Below are positions 24,669-34,697 of a stretch of DNA of 64,000 nucleotides, piece after piece. Below the pieces are notes generated by a model. That model had not been told where the DNA came from and searched no databases. It saw only the letters and a list, made by a program, of their open reading frames with translations. Position 1 is the stretch's first letter; each line of letters opens with the position of its first letter. A program made the position numbers and the translations under genes. This DNA is from Sphingopyxis sp. (GTDB lineage Bacteria > Pseudomonadota > Alphaproteobacteria > Sphingomonadales > Sphingomonadaceae): positions 1 through 64,000 of the forward strand of contig JAGHZY010000046.1 in NCBI GenBank assembly GCA_017745175.1, in the 5' to 3' direction.

Positions 24669-24830
24669 TCAGGCCATCGGACTGACCGCCGGGGTTGCTG
24701 CAGGTGCCAGAAGGCCGATGGCCGGGTGGCCCGCAGCCGCGGCTGGATAGTCGATCGCACCGACGAGGATGGCGAGCGCACCGACCGCGCTGAGCGCGAA
24801 AGTGGCGGCTTGGGCAATCTTCGTCTGCAT
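24669..24830 (-). CDS. 53-residue membrane peptide at the head of the psp operon
   Basis: This small gene has a good ribosome site (GGGAAGG) and encodes a peptide with a short basic start (MQTKIAQ), one hydrophobic segment (about residues 8-26) and an Ala/Pro-rich tail. It is the first gene after the sigma-54 promoter and is separated from pspA by a stable hairpin. I do not recognise the family. Position suggests a small inner-membrane or secreted psp component; it might also be a leader peptide. Confidence 0.65.
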   Translation of the reverse strand: MQTKIAQAATFALSAVGALAILVGAIDYPAAAAGHPAIGLLAPAATPAVSPMA

Positions 24831-24887
24831 CGATCTACCTTCCCTTTTCCTGCACCGGAGCGCGATGCGCCGGTTCGATGAAATCTC

Positions 24888-24904
24888 TGCAGGAGCCGTG
24901 CCAA
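24888..24904 (-). promoter_or_regulatory. Sigma-54 promoter of the psp operon
   Basis: The minus strand reads TTGGCACGGCTCCTGCA, matching the sigma-54 consensus TGGCACG-N4-[TC]TGC[AT] with the correct GG/GC spacing. It lies 58 bp upstream of the 53-residue gene and points toward pspA. The divergent bEBP gene pspF fits sigma-54 dependence. Confidence 0.85.
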
Positions 24905-24960
24905 TTGCGGAAAATGGCGGGAAACCAATCAAGTTCACACCGCAATCGCCATTTACAACG

Positions 24961-25004
24961 ATTTCCCTTGCCAATCAGCGGGAAATTTTGCCAATGATTG
25001 GGAA
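24961..25004. promoter_or_regulatory. Tandem 17-bp repeats, probable PspF enhancer sites
   Basis: TTGCCAATCAGCGGGAA (24968-24984) and TTGCCAATGATTGGGAA (24988-25004) match at 14 of 17 positions, with a 20-bp period. The first is also framed by ATTTCCC/GGGAAAT arms (24961-24967 and 24980-24986). They lie about 65-100 bp upstream of the sigma-54 promoter. The second ends on the first base of the pspF start codon, which would let PspF repress itself. Confidence 0.65.
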
Positions 25005-26029
25005 TGGAGCGCGAAACGCAATTCATCGGCCAATCGGCAGCCTTCCAGGACGCGGTCGAACGCGCAAGCCTCGCCGCCGCACTCGATCGCCCGGTACTGG
25101 TGATCGGCGAGCGCGGGACGGGCAAGGAACTGATCGCCGAGCGCCTTCACCGCCTGTCGGCCCGGTGGGATCGCCCCTATGCGATCATGAACTGCGCCGC
25201 GATGCCCGAGACGCTGATCGAATCCGAGCTGTTCGGGCACGAGGCGGGCGCCTTCACCGGCGCGACGCGCACCCGCGCGGGGCGGTTCGAGGAAGCCGAC
25301 GGCGGCACGCTGTTTCTCGACGAACTCGCGACGATGTCGATGGGCGCGCAGGAACGGCTCTTGCGCGCGGTCGAATATGGCGAGGTCACGCGCGTCGGAT
25401 CGTCGCGCCCGATCCGCGTCGATGTCCGCATCGTCGCAGCGACCAACGAACATCTGCCCGCGCTCGTCGACGCGGGCCGCTTCCGCGCCGACCTGCTCGA
25501 CCGGCTGTCGTTCGAGGTGATCACCCTGCCCCCGCTTCGTGCGCGCGAGGGCGACATCGAAGTGCTCGCGACCTATTTCGGCCAACGGATGGCCGCGGTA
25601 CTCGGCTGGGACGAATGGCCGGGCTTCGGCCCGCGTGCACTTGCCGCGATGGAGGGGCATGACTGGCCGGGCAATGTCCGCGAGCTGCGCAACGTGATCG
25701 AACGCGCCATCTATCGCTGGGCCGACCCCTCGAAACCGGTCGACGCGCTGAGCTTCGACCCGTTCGCAAGCCCGTGGCAGCCGGCGGTGCGGGGGCCGGC
25801 CGCAAAGACCGATACCCTCGCCGCCGCGCCCGCCGGTCCGGCACCGGCCACCTCCGCCCCGTCGGGCCCGGTCAGCGACCTGCGTGCCGCGGTCGACGGC
25901 TACGAGAGGCAGATCCTCGCCGACACAATGGCGCGCTGCCGGTTCAACCAGAAGGTCGCGGCCGAGGCATTGGGACTGAGTTACGACCAGATTCGCCACG
26001 CACTGAAAAAGCACGGGCTGAACCAGTAA
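25004..26029 (+). CDS. pspF: Sigma-54-dependent activator PspF
   Basis: The 341-residue protein begins directly with the AAA+ domain, with no receiver or sensor domain, as in E. coli PspF. It has Walker A GERGTGKE (35-42), the sigma-54-contact loop GAFTGA (82-87), Walker B GGTLFLDE (about 100-107), and a Fis-type helix-turn-helix at the C-terminus (QKVAAEALGLSYDQIRHALK). A Pro/Ala-rich linker separates the two. It activates the divergent psp operon and is held inactive by PspA. ATG at 25004 is chosen over TTG at 24998. Confidence 0.95.
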   Translation: MERETQFIGQSAAFQDAVERASLAAALDRPVLVIGERGTGKELIAERLHRLSARWDRPYAIMNCAAMPETLIESELFGHEAGAFTGATRTRAGRFEEADGGTLFLDELATMSMGAQERLLRAVEYGEVTRVGSSRPIRVDVRIVAATNEHLPALVDAGRFRADLLDRLSFEVITLPPLRAREGDIEVLATYFGQRMAAVLGWDEWPGFGPRALAAMEGHDWPGNVRELRNVIERAIYRWADPSKPVDALSFDPFASPWQPAVRGPAAKTDTLAAAPAGPAPATSAPSGPVSDLRAAVDGYERQILADTMARCRFNQKVAAEALGLSYDQIRHALKKHGLNQ

Positions 26030-26041
26030 CGGTCGCGGAAC

Positions 26042-26551
26042 CTATTGCCCGGGCAATTGCGCGTTCAGCGCCTCGATCACCGCATCCTGCGTCGACACGA
26101 GATCGGCGAGGCGGTCGCGCAGCGCATAGATATCGGGCAGGCCGTCGACCTGCTCCCCGATGCTGCGGTCCAGATAGAGGCGATCGATGTCCGCGAGCGC
26201 AGCGGTGAGCGGTGCGCGCGCGGCGGTGAGGCGCGAGATCGCCTGCTGTGCGACGACCCAGCGCTCGCTCGCGACCGGAGCTCCGGCCGCAGCGGAGACC
26301 AGCGACGCGGCGGCGCTGCGCTCGGCGGCGAAGGCCTGCTGCCCCGCGGCGCCATCCGATTCCCAGCGCGCGAGGCGGCCCGCAAGATCAGCCGGCAGCG
26401 GACCCGGCGGCGTCACCGCGACCGGGGGCGGCGCAACATCGAATCGTCCCTCGACGGGGCGCTTCGCAAGCGACGGCGCATCGCCCGCCTGCGTCGCAGC
26501 ACAGGCCGATAGCGGGAGCAACATGGCGGCGAAAAGATGAGCGCGCTTCAT
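26042..26551 (-). CDS. Putative lipoprotein, unknown function
   Basis: The 169-residue protein starts MKRAHLFAAMLLPLSACAA, a lipoprotein signal with lipobox LSAC. The rest is Ala-rich and probably helical, with regularly spaced hydrophobics (ISRLTAARAPLTAALADIDRLYLD). ATG at 26551 is used because AGGGA lies six bases upstream. It is convergent with pspF, with only 12 bp between. I recognise no domain. Confidence 0.75.
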   Translation of the reverse strand: MKRAHLFAAMLLPLSACAATQAGDAPSLAKRPVEGRFDVAPPPVAVTPPGPLPADLAGRLARWESDGAAGQQAFAAERSAAASLVSAAAGAPVASERWVVAQQAISRLTAARAPLTAALADIDRLYLDRSIGEQVDGLPDIYALRDRLADLVSTQDAVIEALNAQLPGQ

Positions 26552-26660
26552 TGCCATCCCTGATATGGGGACCCGCCCGCGGCAGCAAGTACCGAATCGG
26601 GCATCGCGGCCCGATTGACGCCGACCTTGCTTTTTCGACGAAAAGCACGGGATTTGGCGG

Positions 26661-26689
26661 TTGACAGCTCGCCCTTCTCTCGCTAGTGG
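26661..26689 (+). promoter_or_regulatory. Promoter of rplU-rpmA
   Basis: A perfect -35 box TTGACA is followed after 17 bases by TAGTGG. It lies 90 bp upstream of the rplU ATG, leaving a leader with a small CGCC/GGCG stem. Confidence 0.6.
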
Positions 26690-26778
26690 CGCTGACTTTC
26701 CCGCATGCCGGAAAAATCGCCTGCTCTGGCGGGTGACTGGCAGCGCGGGTGTTCTAGTTTCTGATTGGATGGAAGACC

Positions 26779-27243
26779 ATGTTCGCAATCGTGCGCACGG
26801 GCGGAAAGCAGTATCGCGTTGCCGCCGGAGACAAGATCGCCGTCGAGAAGATCGAGGGTGAAGCCGGTGACACCGTGTCGCTGGGCGACGTCCTGCTGGC
26901 CGGTGACGGCGGCGAGGTGAAGGATGCGAAGGGTCTGACCGTTTCGGCCGAGATCATCGCGCAGACGCGCGGCGAAAAGGTCATTGTCTTCAAGAAGCGC
27001 CGCCGGCACAACTACCGCCGCCGCAACGGCCACCGCCAGTCGCTGACGCTGCTGCGCATCCTTGCCGTCGGCGAAGCAAAGAAGGCCGCACCGAAGAAGG
27101 AAGCCGCACCGAAGGCTGAAGAAGCCGCCGCTGCGCCCGCCGCCGAAAAGGCTGCTGCGCCGAAGAAGGCCGCTGCCCCCAAGGCCGAAGCCGCCGAAAA
27201 GAAGCCCGCTGCCAAGAAGGCGGCCCCCAAGAAGGACGCCTGA
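26779..27243 (+). CDS. rplU: 50S ribosomal protein L21 with Lys/Ala/Pro-rich tail
   Basis: Residues 1-102 are a normal L21 ([14 protein letters not shown], then [16 protein letters not shown]), which binds 23S rRNA. The remaining 50 or so residues are a low-complexity repeat of Lys, Ala, Pro and Glu (AAPKK, AAPKAE units). Such tails on L21 occur in several alphaproteobacteria; their role is unknown. rpmA follows after 51 bp as usual. Confidence 0.97.
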   Translation: MFAIVRTGGKQYRVAAGDKIAVEKIEGEAGDTVSLGDVLLAGDGGEVKDAKGLTVSAEIIAQTRGEKVIVFKKRRRHNYRRRNGHRQSLTLLRILAVGEAKKAAPKKEAAPKAEEAAAAPAAEKAAAPKKAAAPKAEAAEKKPAAKKAAPKKDA

Positions 27244-27294
27244 GCGCGCACGTCGCGGCTCGGCCTCACCCGAACGAATTAAGGAGCATCAGTC

Positions 27295-27564
27295 ATGGCA
27301 CATAAGAAAGCAGGCGGTTCTTCGCGCAACGGTCGCGACTCAGCCGGCCGCCGCCTTGGCGTGAAGAAGTTCGGCGGTCAGGAAGTGATCGGCGGCAACA
27401 TTATCGTGCGCCAGCGCGGTACCAGGGTGTACCCGGGCGCCAATGTCGGCATGGGCAAGGACCACACGCTGTTCGCGACCGCGGACGGCCGCGTCCGATT
27501 CCACGACGGCAAGCTCGGCCGCAAATATGTATCGGTCGACATGATGGCCGAAGCCGCCGAATAA
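27295..27564 (+). CDS. rpmA: 50S ribosomal protein L27
   Basis: The 89-residue protein has the canonical [16 protein letters not shown] start and the [11 protein letters not shown] core. The N-terminus reaches the peptidyl-transferase centre. No cleavable Firmicutes-type leader precedes it. A terminator follows about 80 bp downstream. Confidence 0.98.
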   Translation: MAHKKAGGSSRNGRDSAGRRLGVKKFGGQEVIGGNIIVRQRGTRVYPGANVGMGKDHTLFATADGRVRFHDGKLGRKYVSVDMMAEAAE

Positions 27565-27645
27565 GGACGATCGCTGACGGGTCGTCCTGATAAGGGATGA
27601 CCCGGAGCCGTCCTTCCGCCCCAAGCGGAAACAAGGTTCGAAAAG

Positions 27646-27678
27646 AGGGAGACGGGTCACCCCCGGACTCCCTTTTTT
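27646..27678 (+). terminator. Terminator after rplU-rpmA
   Basis: AGGGAG (27646-27651) pairs with CTCCCT (27668-27673), with further GGG/CCC pairing in the loop, and leads into a run of six T residues. Confidence 0.8.
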
Positions 27679-27805
27679 CTTGTCCGAAATCCGTCACTTG
27701 AGGCGGCCGGGCGCGAAAACGGGGCCATCCATCTCCCTCCGTATCGAATGTCGTCAAAGCGTCACCATCTGGCGCCAGGGCGACAGGCACTGGGAGTCAG
27801 AAAAG

Positions 27806-28402
27806 ATGTTTGCGCGTACCGAAAGACTGTTGCTGCGGCCCGGCTGGCTGGAAGATGCACCCGCGCTCGCCCAAGCGATCGGCGAGGAAGCGGTGGTCCG
27901 CAACCTCGCGACCGCGCCTTGGCCCTATGGCGAGGCGCAGGCGCAGGAATTTCTCAGCAAGCCGATCGACCCCGACCAGCCGCGTTTCCTGATCTTCGCA
28001 CGCACCGGCGGCGCACCCCGCCTCGTCGGCGGTTGCGGCATCAAGCCCGACGAGGACGGACGTCCCGAACTGGGTTACTGGATCGCGCGCCCCTATTGGG
28101 GCCTCGGCTTCGCGACCGAGGCCGGGCGCCAGCTCGTCCATATCGCGCGCGCCATGAACCTGCCGAAGCTGTCGGCGGGCCACTTCCTCGACAATCCGGC
28201 GTCGGGCGCGGTGCTCCGCAAGCTGGGGTTCAGGCCGACCGGCAAGGTCGCGCAGCGCTACAGCCTCGCACGCGGCGGCGAAGCGCCGTGTGCGCTGTTC
28301 GAGGAAGGCGACGGCGACGGTGACAGCAGCGTCACCCCGATGCGAAGCCGCATCGGGGTGGACGAGGATTTCCGTGAGGAACTGCGCCTGATCGCGGCAT
28401 AA
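27806..28402 (+). CDS. GNAT family N-acetyltransferase (RimJ/RimL type)
   Basis: The 198-residue protein starts MFARTERLLLRPGWLED, the usual opening of RimJ/RimL-like acetyltransferases. It has the acetyl-CoA-binding motif RPYWGLGFATEA and the later NPASGAVLRKLGF motif. The acceptor cannot be inferred. ATG at 27806 was chosen because the domain begins there. The acidic C-terminal end EEGDGDGDSS is unusual. Confidence 0.87.
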   Translation: MFARTERLLLRPGWLEDAPALAQAIGEEAVVRNLATAPWPYGEAQAQEFLSKPIDPDQPRFLIFARTGGAPRLVGGCGIKPDEDGRPELGYWIARPYWGLGFATEAGRQLVHIARAMNLPKLSAGHFLDNPASGAVLRKLGFRPTGKVAQRYSLARGGEAPCALFEEGDGDGDSSVTPMRSRIGVDEDFREELRLIAA

Positions 28403-28406
28403 GGCT

Positions 28407-28425
28407 CCCCTCCTCGCGGGAGGGG
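28407..28425. terminator. Hairpin between convergent genes
   Basis: CCCCTCC pairs with GGAGGGG around a TCGCG loop, directly after the acetyltransferase stop and eight bases from the end of the convergent DUF937 gene. It may serve both strands. Confidence 0.5.
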
Positions 28426-28432
28426 ACGCCAC

Positions 28433-29014
28433 TCACCCGCGCATCTTGTTGACCATGCCCATGATGTCGTCGAGCGGATTGCCGTCGCCATCCATGTCGA
28501 GCATCTTGCCGATGCCGCCGAGACCGCCCGCCGAAGGCGCAGCACCGCCACCCAGTGCACCACCGAGGACATTGCCGAGCAAGCCGCCGAGGCCGCCGCT
28601 TTCACCCGACTGACCGCCCTGCTTCGCCATATAGCCTGCCGCCATCATCGCGAGCATCGGGAGCATTTGCTTGAGAATGCCCGAATCGATCCCGGTCTGC
28701 GCCGACGCCTGCCCGGCGACCGAACGGCTGACGTCCTTCGATCCGAAAATCTGGCCGAGTATGTCATTGCCCTGGCTCACGGGGGTCGGCTGAGACCCGA
28801 GCACCGAATCGAGCAAGCCCCCGCCACCGAGCTGGCCGAGCAGTCCGCCGAGGCCCTCGACCCCGCCGCCCGACTGCGCCTGTTTCTTGAAGCCGCCGAG
28901 GATCGCGGGAAGCAGCGCGTCGGCGCCCTGTTTCGCCATCGCGGGCGGGATGCCCAATTCCTTCGCCATCGATTCGATGCCGCCGGCCTGCGCCAATATG
29001 TCGGTGAGATTCAT
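28433..29014 (-). CDS. DUF937 domain protein
   Basis: The 193-residue protein starts MNLTDILAQAGGIESMAKELGIPPAMAKQGADALLPAILGGF, the helical DUF937 module. Gly/Leu/Gln-rich low-complexity stretches follow (GGLLGQLGGGGLLDSVLG; GGLGGLLGNVLGGALGGG), and it ends in a small acidic motif DMDGDGNPLDDIMGM that could bind a cation. Function unknown. It is divergent from the DUF3597 gene. Confidence 0.8.
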   Translation of the reverse strand: MNLTDILAQAGGIESMAKELGIPPAMAKQGADALLPAILGGFKKQAQSGGGVEGLGGLLGQLGGGGLLDSVLGSQPTPVSQGNDILGQIFGSKDVSRSVAGQASAQTGIDSGILKQMLPMLAMMAAGYMAKQGGQSGESGGLGGLLGNVLGGALGGGAAPSAGGLGGIGKMLDMDGDGNPLDDIMGMVNKMRG

Positions 29015-29190
29015 TTGCCTTCTCCCTCTCGGGCACGGATCGAACCGCGCCGATCGGCGTTTGTTATAGCAGCGCGCGGGCGGAGGACGAGTCGTTCATT
29101 TGGCTGTCATTTCCAGATGCATAGTCCTAGCCTGCGACTATCCGACTCGCCCTTCCCGGGCCGGCCGCATTTCCAAGTGGGAGCTAAGCA

Positions 29191-29589
29191 ATGAGCATTT
29201 TCGGCAAGATCAAGGACGCGATTTTCGGAAAGAAGGCGGTTGCCGCCGAACCCGCAGCGCCGGCAGCGCCCAGCCCTGTCGGCACCGCGCTCGATGCCGC
29301 GACGCAAGCCATGGCAGCCGCCGCGGCGGCCCCGGTCGACGTCGACGCGATCCTCACCGCCGAGGCGGCGAACGCCGGGCAGGATCTCAACTGGCGCACG
29401 TCGATCGTCGACCTGATGAAGCTGCTCGGGATCGATTCGAGCCTCGCCAACCGCAAGGAGCTGGCGCAGGAACTCGGCTATACCGGCGCCCTCGACGGCA
29501 GCGCCGAAATGAACATCTGGCTGCACAAGGCGGTGATGCGCGAACTCGCGGCGAACGGCGGCAAGGTGCCCGCCGACCTCACCGACTGA
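29191..29589 (+). CDS. DUF3597 domain protein
   Basis: The 132-residue protein starts MSIFGKIKDAIFGKK, has an Ala/Pro-rich linker (residues 18-48), and then the DUF3597 helical domain (LNWRTSIVDLMKLLGIDSSLANRKELAQELGY, then MNIWLHKAVMREL). The function is unknown; the C-terminal domain looks like a small peptidoglycan-binding-type fold. A long composite repeat with a terminator-like end follows. Confidence 0.85.
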   Translation: MSIFGKIKDAIFGKKAVAAEPAAPAAPSPVGTALDAATQAMAAAAAAPVDVDAILTAEAANAGQDLNWRTSIVDLMKLLGIDSSLANRKELAQELGYTGALDGSAEMNIWLHKAVMRELAANGGKVPADLTD

Positions 29590-29600
29590 CACCCGATAAG

Positions 29601-29730
29601 CCCTCCCCTTCAGGGGAGGGCAGCGAGACTTACGAACTTGTTCGTTAGTCGCAGCGGGCGGGGTCCATCGGCCTTTCGCAAGGCCGATGGACCCCGCCCC
29701 AACCCCTCCCCTGAAAGGGAGGGGCTTTTC
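29601..29730. repeat. Composite intergenic repeat with four hairpins (copy 2)
   Basis: Hairpins are at 29601-29620 (CCCTCCCC/GGGGAGGG), 29632-29645 (ACGAAC-TT-GTTCGT), 29656-29699 (a perfect 20-bp stem with a TCGC loop) and 29703-29724 (CCCCTCCC/GGGAGGGG, followed by CTTTTC). The segment CAGCGAGACTT...GCAGCGGG matches copy 1 at 6546-6583 read on the other strand. The last hairpin probably terminates the DUF3597 transcript. Confidence 0.8.
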
Positions 29731-29812
29731 TTTTTCCCGCCCCCTTTTCGTTGACCGGCGCGCGCCGCTCCCTAGACAGGTTTCACAAGAAACAAGTCGC
29801 AGGGAGCCGCCA

Positions 29813-31657
29813 GTGCAACATCCGCTTTCCACCCCCGTCAGCCGCCGCCACACGCTCGCCACACTCGGCGCGGGCACCGCCGGACTCGCGATCGCTGGCC
29901 CCGCCGCCGCGCTGCAGGCCGCGCCGGGGAGCGACGCGCAAAAACTCCTCGATTCGGTTGCCGACAACCTTCTTGCCCAATCACCCGAGGGCGCGACCTC
30001 GCTCGGAATCGACACCGGCGCGCGCGCAAAAATGCGGGGGCAGCTCGGCGACCGTTCGGCAGCGGGCATGAAGATGCTCGCCGACACGCTGAAGGCCGAT
30101 GTCGGGCGCGTCCGCGCCCTCGACAGAACGGGACTCGACCATGCGACGCGCACCAGCCTCGCGGTTGTCGAAAGCGCCTATGACGTCGCGCTCGCGGGCT
30201 TCGCCCTGCCCTATGGCGACGTCGCGGTCGGCGGCTGGCGCAACACGCCCTATGTCGTGATCCAGAATGTCGGCGCCTATCTCGACATCCCCAAATTCCT
30301 CGACAGCGACCATCCGGTGAAGACCTCGGGCGATGCCGAGGCCTATCTCTCGCGCCTCAATGCCTTTCCCGGCGTGCTCGACGGCGAGACCGAAAGGCTC
30401 AAAGCCGCGGGCGGCCAAGGGCTGATCGCCCCTGCCTTCCTGATCGACAAGGCCGTCAGGCAGATGGAAGCGACGATCGCCGACGCGAAGGCGGGCGGGT
30501 CGATGGTCGAAAGCCTCGCCCGCCGCACCGGCGAAGCGAAGATCGCGGGCGACTGGTCGGCGCGCTCGTCGAAGATCGTGCAGGGCCCCGTCGCAGCGGC
30601 GCTCGAACGCCAGCTCGCCGAACTGAAAGCGCAGCGGCCGAAAGCGACGATGGACGCGGGCATGTGGGCGCGCCCGGGCGGCGACGAATGGTATGCATGG
30701 GGCCTGCGCGCCTCGACCACGACGCGCATGACCCCCGACGAGATTCACGCGATGGGCCGCGCCGAGCTTGCCGAACTCCACGGCCGCATGGACCCGATCC
30801 TCAGGAAGCTCGGCTATACGCAGGGCTCGGTCGGCGACCGGATGAACGCGCTCGCCAAGGACCCGCGCTACAAATTCCCCGACAACGACGCCGGCCGCGC
30901 CGAGATCGTCGCCTATATCCGGACCTGGCTCGGCAAGATCCGCGCCGAGCTGCCGCGCGCCTTCCGCACGCTCGTGAAGGGCAATGTCGAGGTGAAGCGC
31001 CTCCCGCTCGCCGAGGAGCCCGGCGCGCCTGCGGCCTATGGCGGCGCGGGGTCGATCGACGGCAGCATCCCGGGGCGCTTCTGGATCAACCTGCGCACCA
31101 CCGAATTGCACAGCAAATATTCGCTCCCCGACCTCGCGATGCACGAAGCGATTCCGGGCCACGCGTGGCAGGGCGAATATGCCCATGCGATGCCGCTGAT
31201 CCGCACGATGCTCGCCTTCAACGCCTATAGCGAGGGATGGGCGCTCTATGCCGAGCAGCTCGCCGACGAGCTCGGTCTCTACGACGATTTCGAGGTCGGA
31301 CGTCTGGGCTATCTTCAGTCGCTCGCGTTCCGCGCGTGCCGTCTCGTCGTCGATACCGGCATCCACGCCAAGCGCTGGACGCGCGAACAGGGCGTCGAAT
31401 TCTTCGTGAAGGAAAACGGCTCGAACCCGCTCGAGGTTGCGAGCGAGGTCGACCGCTATTGCAGCTGGGCCGGACAGGCTTGCGGCTACAAGGTCGGGCA
31501 CAGCGAGATCGTCCGCCAGCGCGGCCTCGCGCAAAAGGCACTCGGGGCCAAATATGACCTGCGCGATTTCGACGATGTCGTCGTCAAGGGCGGCAACGTC
31601 CCGCTCGACGTGCTCGCGAAGAATGTCGACGAATATGTGCGGGGCGCGAAAGGCTGA
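29813..31657 (+). CDS. DUF885 family secreted metallopeptidase-like protein, Tat signal
   Basis: The 614-residue protein starts at a GTG with AGGGAG seven bases upstream. It carries a twin-arginine-type signal (SRRHTLATLGAGTAGLAIAG), so it is probably folded before export. The DUF885 domain contains HEAIPGH at about residue 444, a gluzincin-like HExxxxH zinc motif. Members are thought to be peptidases, but the substrate is not known. The stop codon shares one base with the start of the following HEYVH protease gene. Confidence 0.88.
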   Translation: MQHPLSTPVSRRHTLATLGAGTAGLAIAGPAAALQAAPGSDAQKLLDSVADNLLAQSPEGATSLGIDTGARAKMRGQLGDRSAAGMKMLADTLKADVGRVRALDRTGLDHATRTSLAVVESAYDVALAGFALPYGDVAVGGWRNTPYVVIQNVGAYLDIPKFLDSDHPVKTSGDAEAYLSRLNAFPGVLDGETERLKAAGGQGLIAPAFLIDKAVRQMEATIADAKAGGSMVESLARRTGEAKIAGDWSARSSKIVQGPVAAALERQLAELKAQRPKATMDAGMWARPGGDEWYAWGLRASTTTRMTPDEIHAMGRAELAELHGRMDPILRKLGYTQGSVGDRMNALAKDPRYKFPDNDAGRAEIVAYIRTWLGKIRAELPRAFRTLVKGNVEVKRLPLAEEPGAPAAYGGAGSIDGSIPGRFWINLRTTELHSKYSLPDLAMHEAIPGHAWQGEYAHAMPLIRTMLAFNAYSEGWALYAEQLADELGLYDDFEVGRLGYLQSLAFRACRLVVDTGIHAKRWTREQGVEFFVKENGSNPLEVASEVDRYCSWAGQACGYKVGHSEIVRQRGLAQKALGAKYDLRDFDDVVVKGGNVPLDVLAKNVDEYVRGAKG

Positions 31658-32571
31658 TGCGCTTCATCGCGACGGCGCTGGGGGCGCTCTTGATAGCCAC
31701 GCCCGGCACGGCGGAAAACACCCCGCCGCGCGTCCAGATCGTGACGAGCGACGTCGAGCGATTCTATGCGCTATACGACGACCCCGCGCTCGCCGCCGAT
31801 CCCGATGCGCTCGCCACGCGTTATCTCGCCGATGCATCGCCGGGGCTCAAGGAGTTCATGGTCATGCGCCGGATCACACCCGAACGCGTCGCGAAGACGC
31901 TGCGCGAAAAACCCGATCTCTATCGCGACGCGCGCGGCTGCGCCGGTACGCTGGACAGTGTTCGCGGCCGGTTGACGGCGGCAGCCGACCGGCTGGCAAT
32001 GCTCTATCCGCAGGCGATATTCCCACCGATCACCATCGCGGTCAGCCGCGGCGCGCCGGTCGCGGCGGCGAATGGCAAGGGGCTCTACGTCTCGCTCGAA
32101 GCGCTGTGCGCCGCAAAATTTTTCGAAGCCGACGACGAAGACCGCTTCGTCCATGTGATCGCGCACGAATATGTCCATGCCCAGCAACCGCTGGCGCAAG
32201 TCGAAAGCGACAGCGACACGGTGCTCCACGCCGCGCTCGTCGAGGGGGCTGCGGAGTTCATCGCCGAACAGATCGGCGGATCGGTGGCTTACACCCATCT
32301 GCACCGCTGGGCGGCCGGACGCGAACAGGCGGTCGAACGGGACTTTTTGGCGGAAAAGGACAACAAAGCGAACGGTTCGCGCTGGATGTACAACCAGCTC
32401 GGTACTCGGGATTGGCCGGGAGACTTGGGCTATTGGGTCGGCTACCGGATTGTCAAAAGCCATTACGGCCGCGCTCCCGACAAAGCGGCGGCGATCGAGG
32501 CGATCATCAAGATGAAGGACCCGGCCGCCTTCCTCGCGGAAAGCGGTTGGACGCCGGGGATGAAGCTCTAG
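31657..32571 (+). CDS. Secreted DUF2268-like zinc protease
   Basis: The 304-residue protein has a signal peptide (MRFIATALGALLIATPGTA) and an HEYVH zinc motif at 170-174, with a downstream EGAAEFIAEQ helix that supplies the third ligand. This is the pattern of DUF2268 putative Zn-dependent proteases. Its start overlaps the stop of the DUF885 gene, so the two metalloproteases are translated together. It is convergent with the next gene, overlapping it by four bases. Confidence 0.82.
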   Translation: MRFIATALGALLIATPGTAENTPPRVQIVTSDVERFYALYDDPALAADPDALATRYLADASPGLKEFMVMRRITPERVAKTLREKPDLYRDARGCAGTLDSVRGRLTAAADRLAMLYPQAIFPPITIAVSRGAPVAAANGKGLYVSLEALCAAKFFEADDEDRFVHVIAHEYVHAQQPLAQVESDSDTVLHAALVEGAAEFIAEQIGGSVAYTHLHRWAAGREQAVERDFLAEKDNKANGSRWMYNQLGTRDWPGDLGYWVGYRIVKSHYGRAPDKAAAIEAIIKMKDPAAFLAESGWTPGMKL

Positions 32572-33017
32572 GCCGGCAAGGGCGCGAGGTCGGGTGCGAC
32601 GAACCCGCGCCGCGCCGGCACCGAAAAGAGCAGCTCGCGGCTGTAGAAACGCAGCGGCCAGTCGCGGCGGCCCATGTCGGAGCGCAGCAGCGCGTTGACG
32701 CGCGCCGCCAGCCCCGTCTCGGCGGTTTCCGACAGGAACAGCCGCACGCCCGCGACATAGGCGCGGGTGATGCTGTCGTGATAGCCCTGCGTGTCGTCGT
32801 TCACGCCGCCGACGCTCTCGTTATAGCGGCTGATGATCGTCGCGATCTCGGCATCGATGTCGATGTCGGGGCGCTCGCTGACAAGCCAGAGGCAGGCGCC
32901 GAGATGCGCTTCATGCGTCCATGCTTCGCGCGGCAGGGTGCGCGCAAGCAGGCCGGTGCCGATCGCGCTTATATCTTCGTCGCGCTCGAACAGGCGCGGT
33001 TTATGGTCGGTAGTCAT
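32568..33017 (-). CDS. Conserved hypothetical protein
   Basis: The 149-residue soluble protein has no signal peptide. Visible features are an aromatic and His-rich N-terminal half (EAWTHEAHLGACLWLVSE) and YHDSITRAYVAGVRLFL. No motif identifies a reaction. It is transcribed leftward, downstream of nothing obvious, 47 bp before the end of pckA's own unit; both could be on one message from pckA. Confidence 0.7.
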   Translation of the reverse strand: MTTDHKPRLFERDEDISAIGTGLLARTLPREAWTHEAHLGACLWLVSERPDIDIDAEIATIISRYNESVGGVNDDTQGYHDSITRAYVAGVRLFLSETAETGLAARVNALLRSDMGRRDWPLRFYSRELLFSVPARRGFVAPDLAPLPA

Positions 33018-33064
33018 CTTTCCGGTCCTTCCGGGTGATCTGCCACCCGGAGGAACCGGGTCAA

Positions 33065-34666
<1,602 letters not shown>

Positions 34667-34697
34667 TGTTTTCGCCTTTCCTTGTCCGGCGGCGTCG

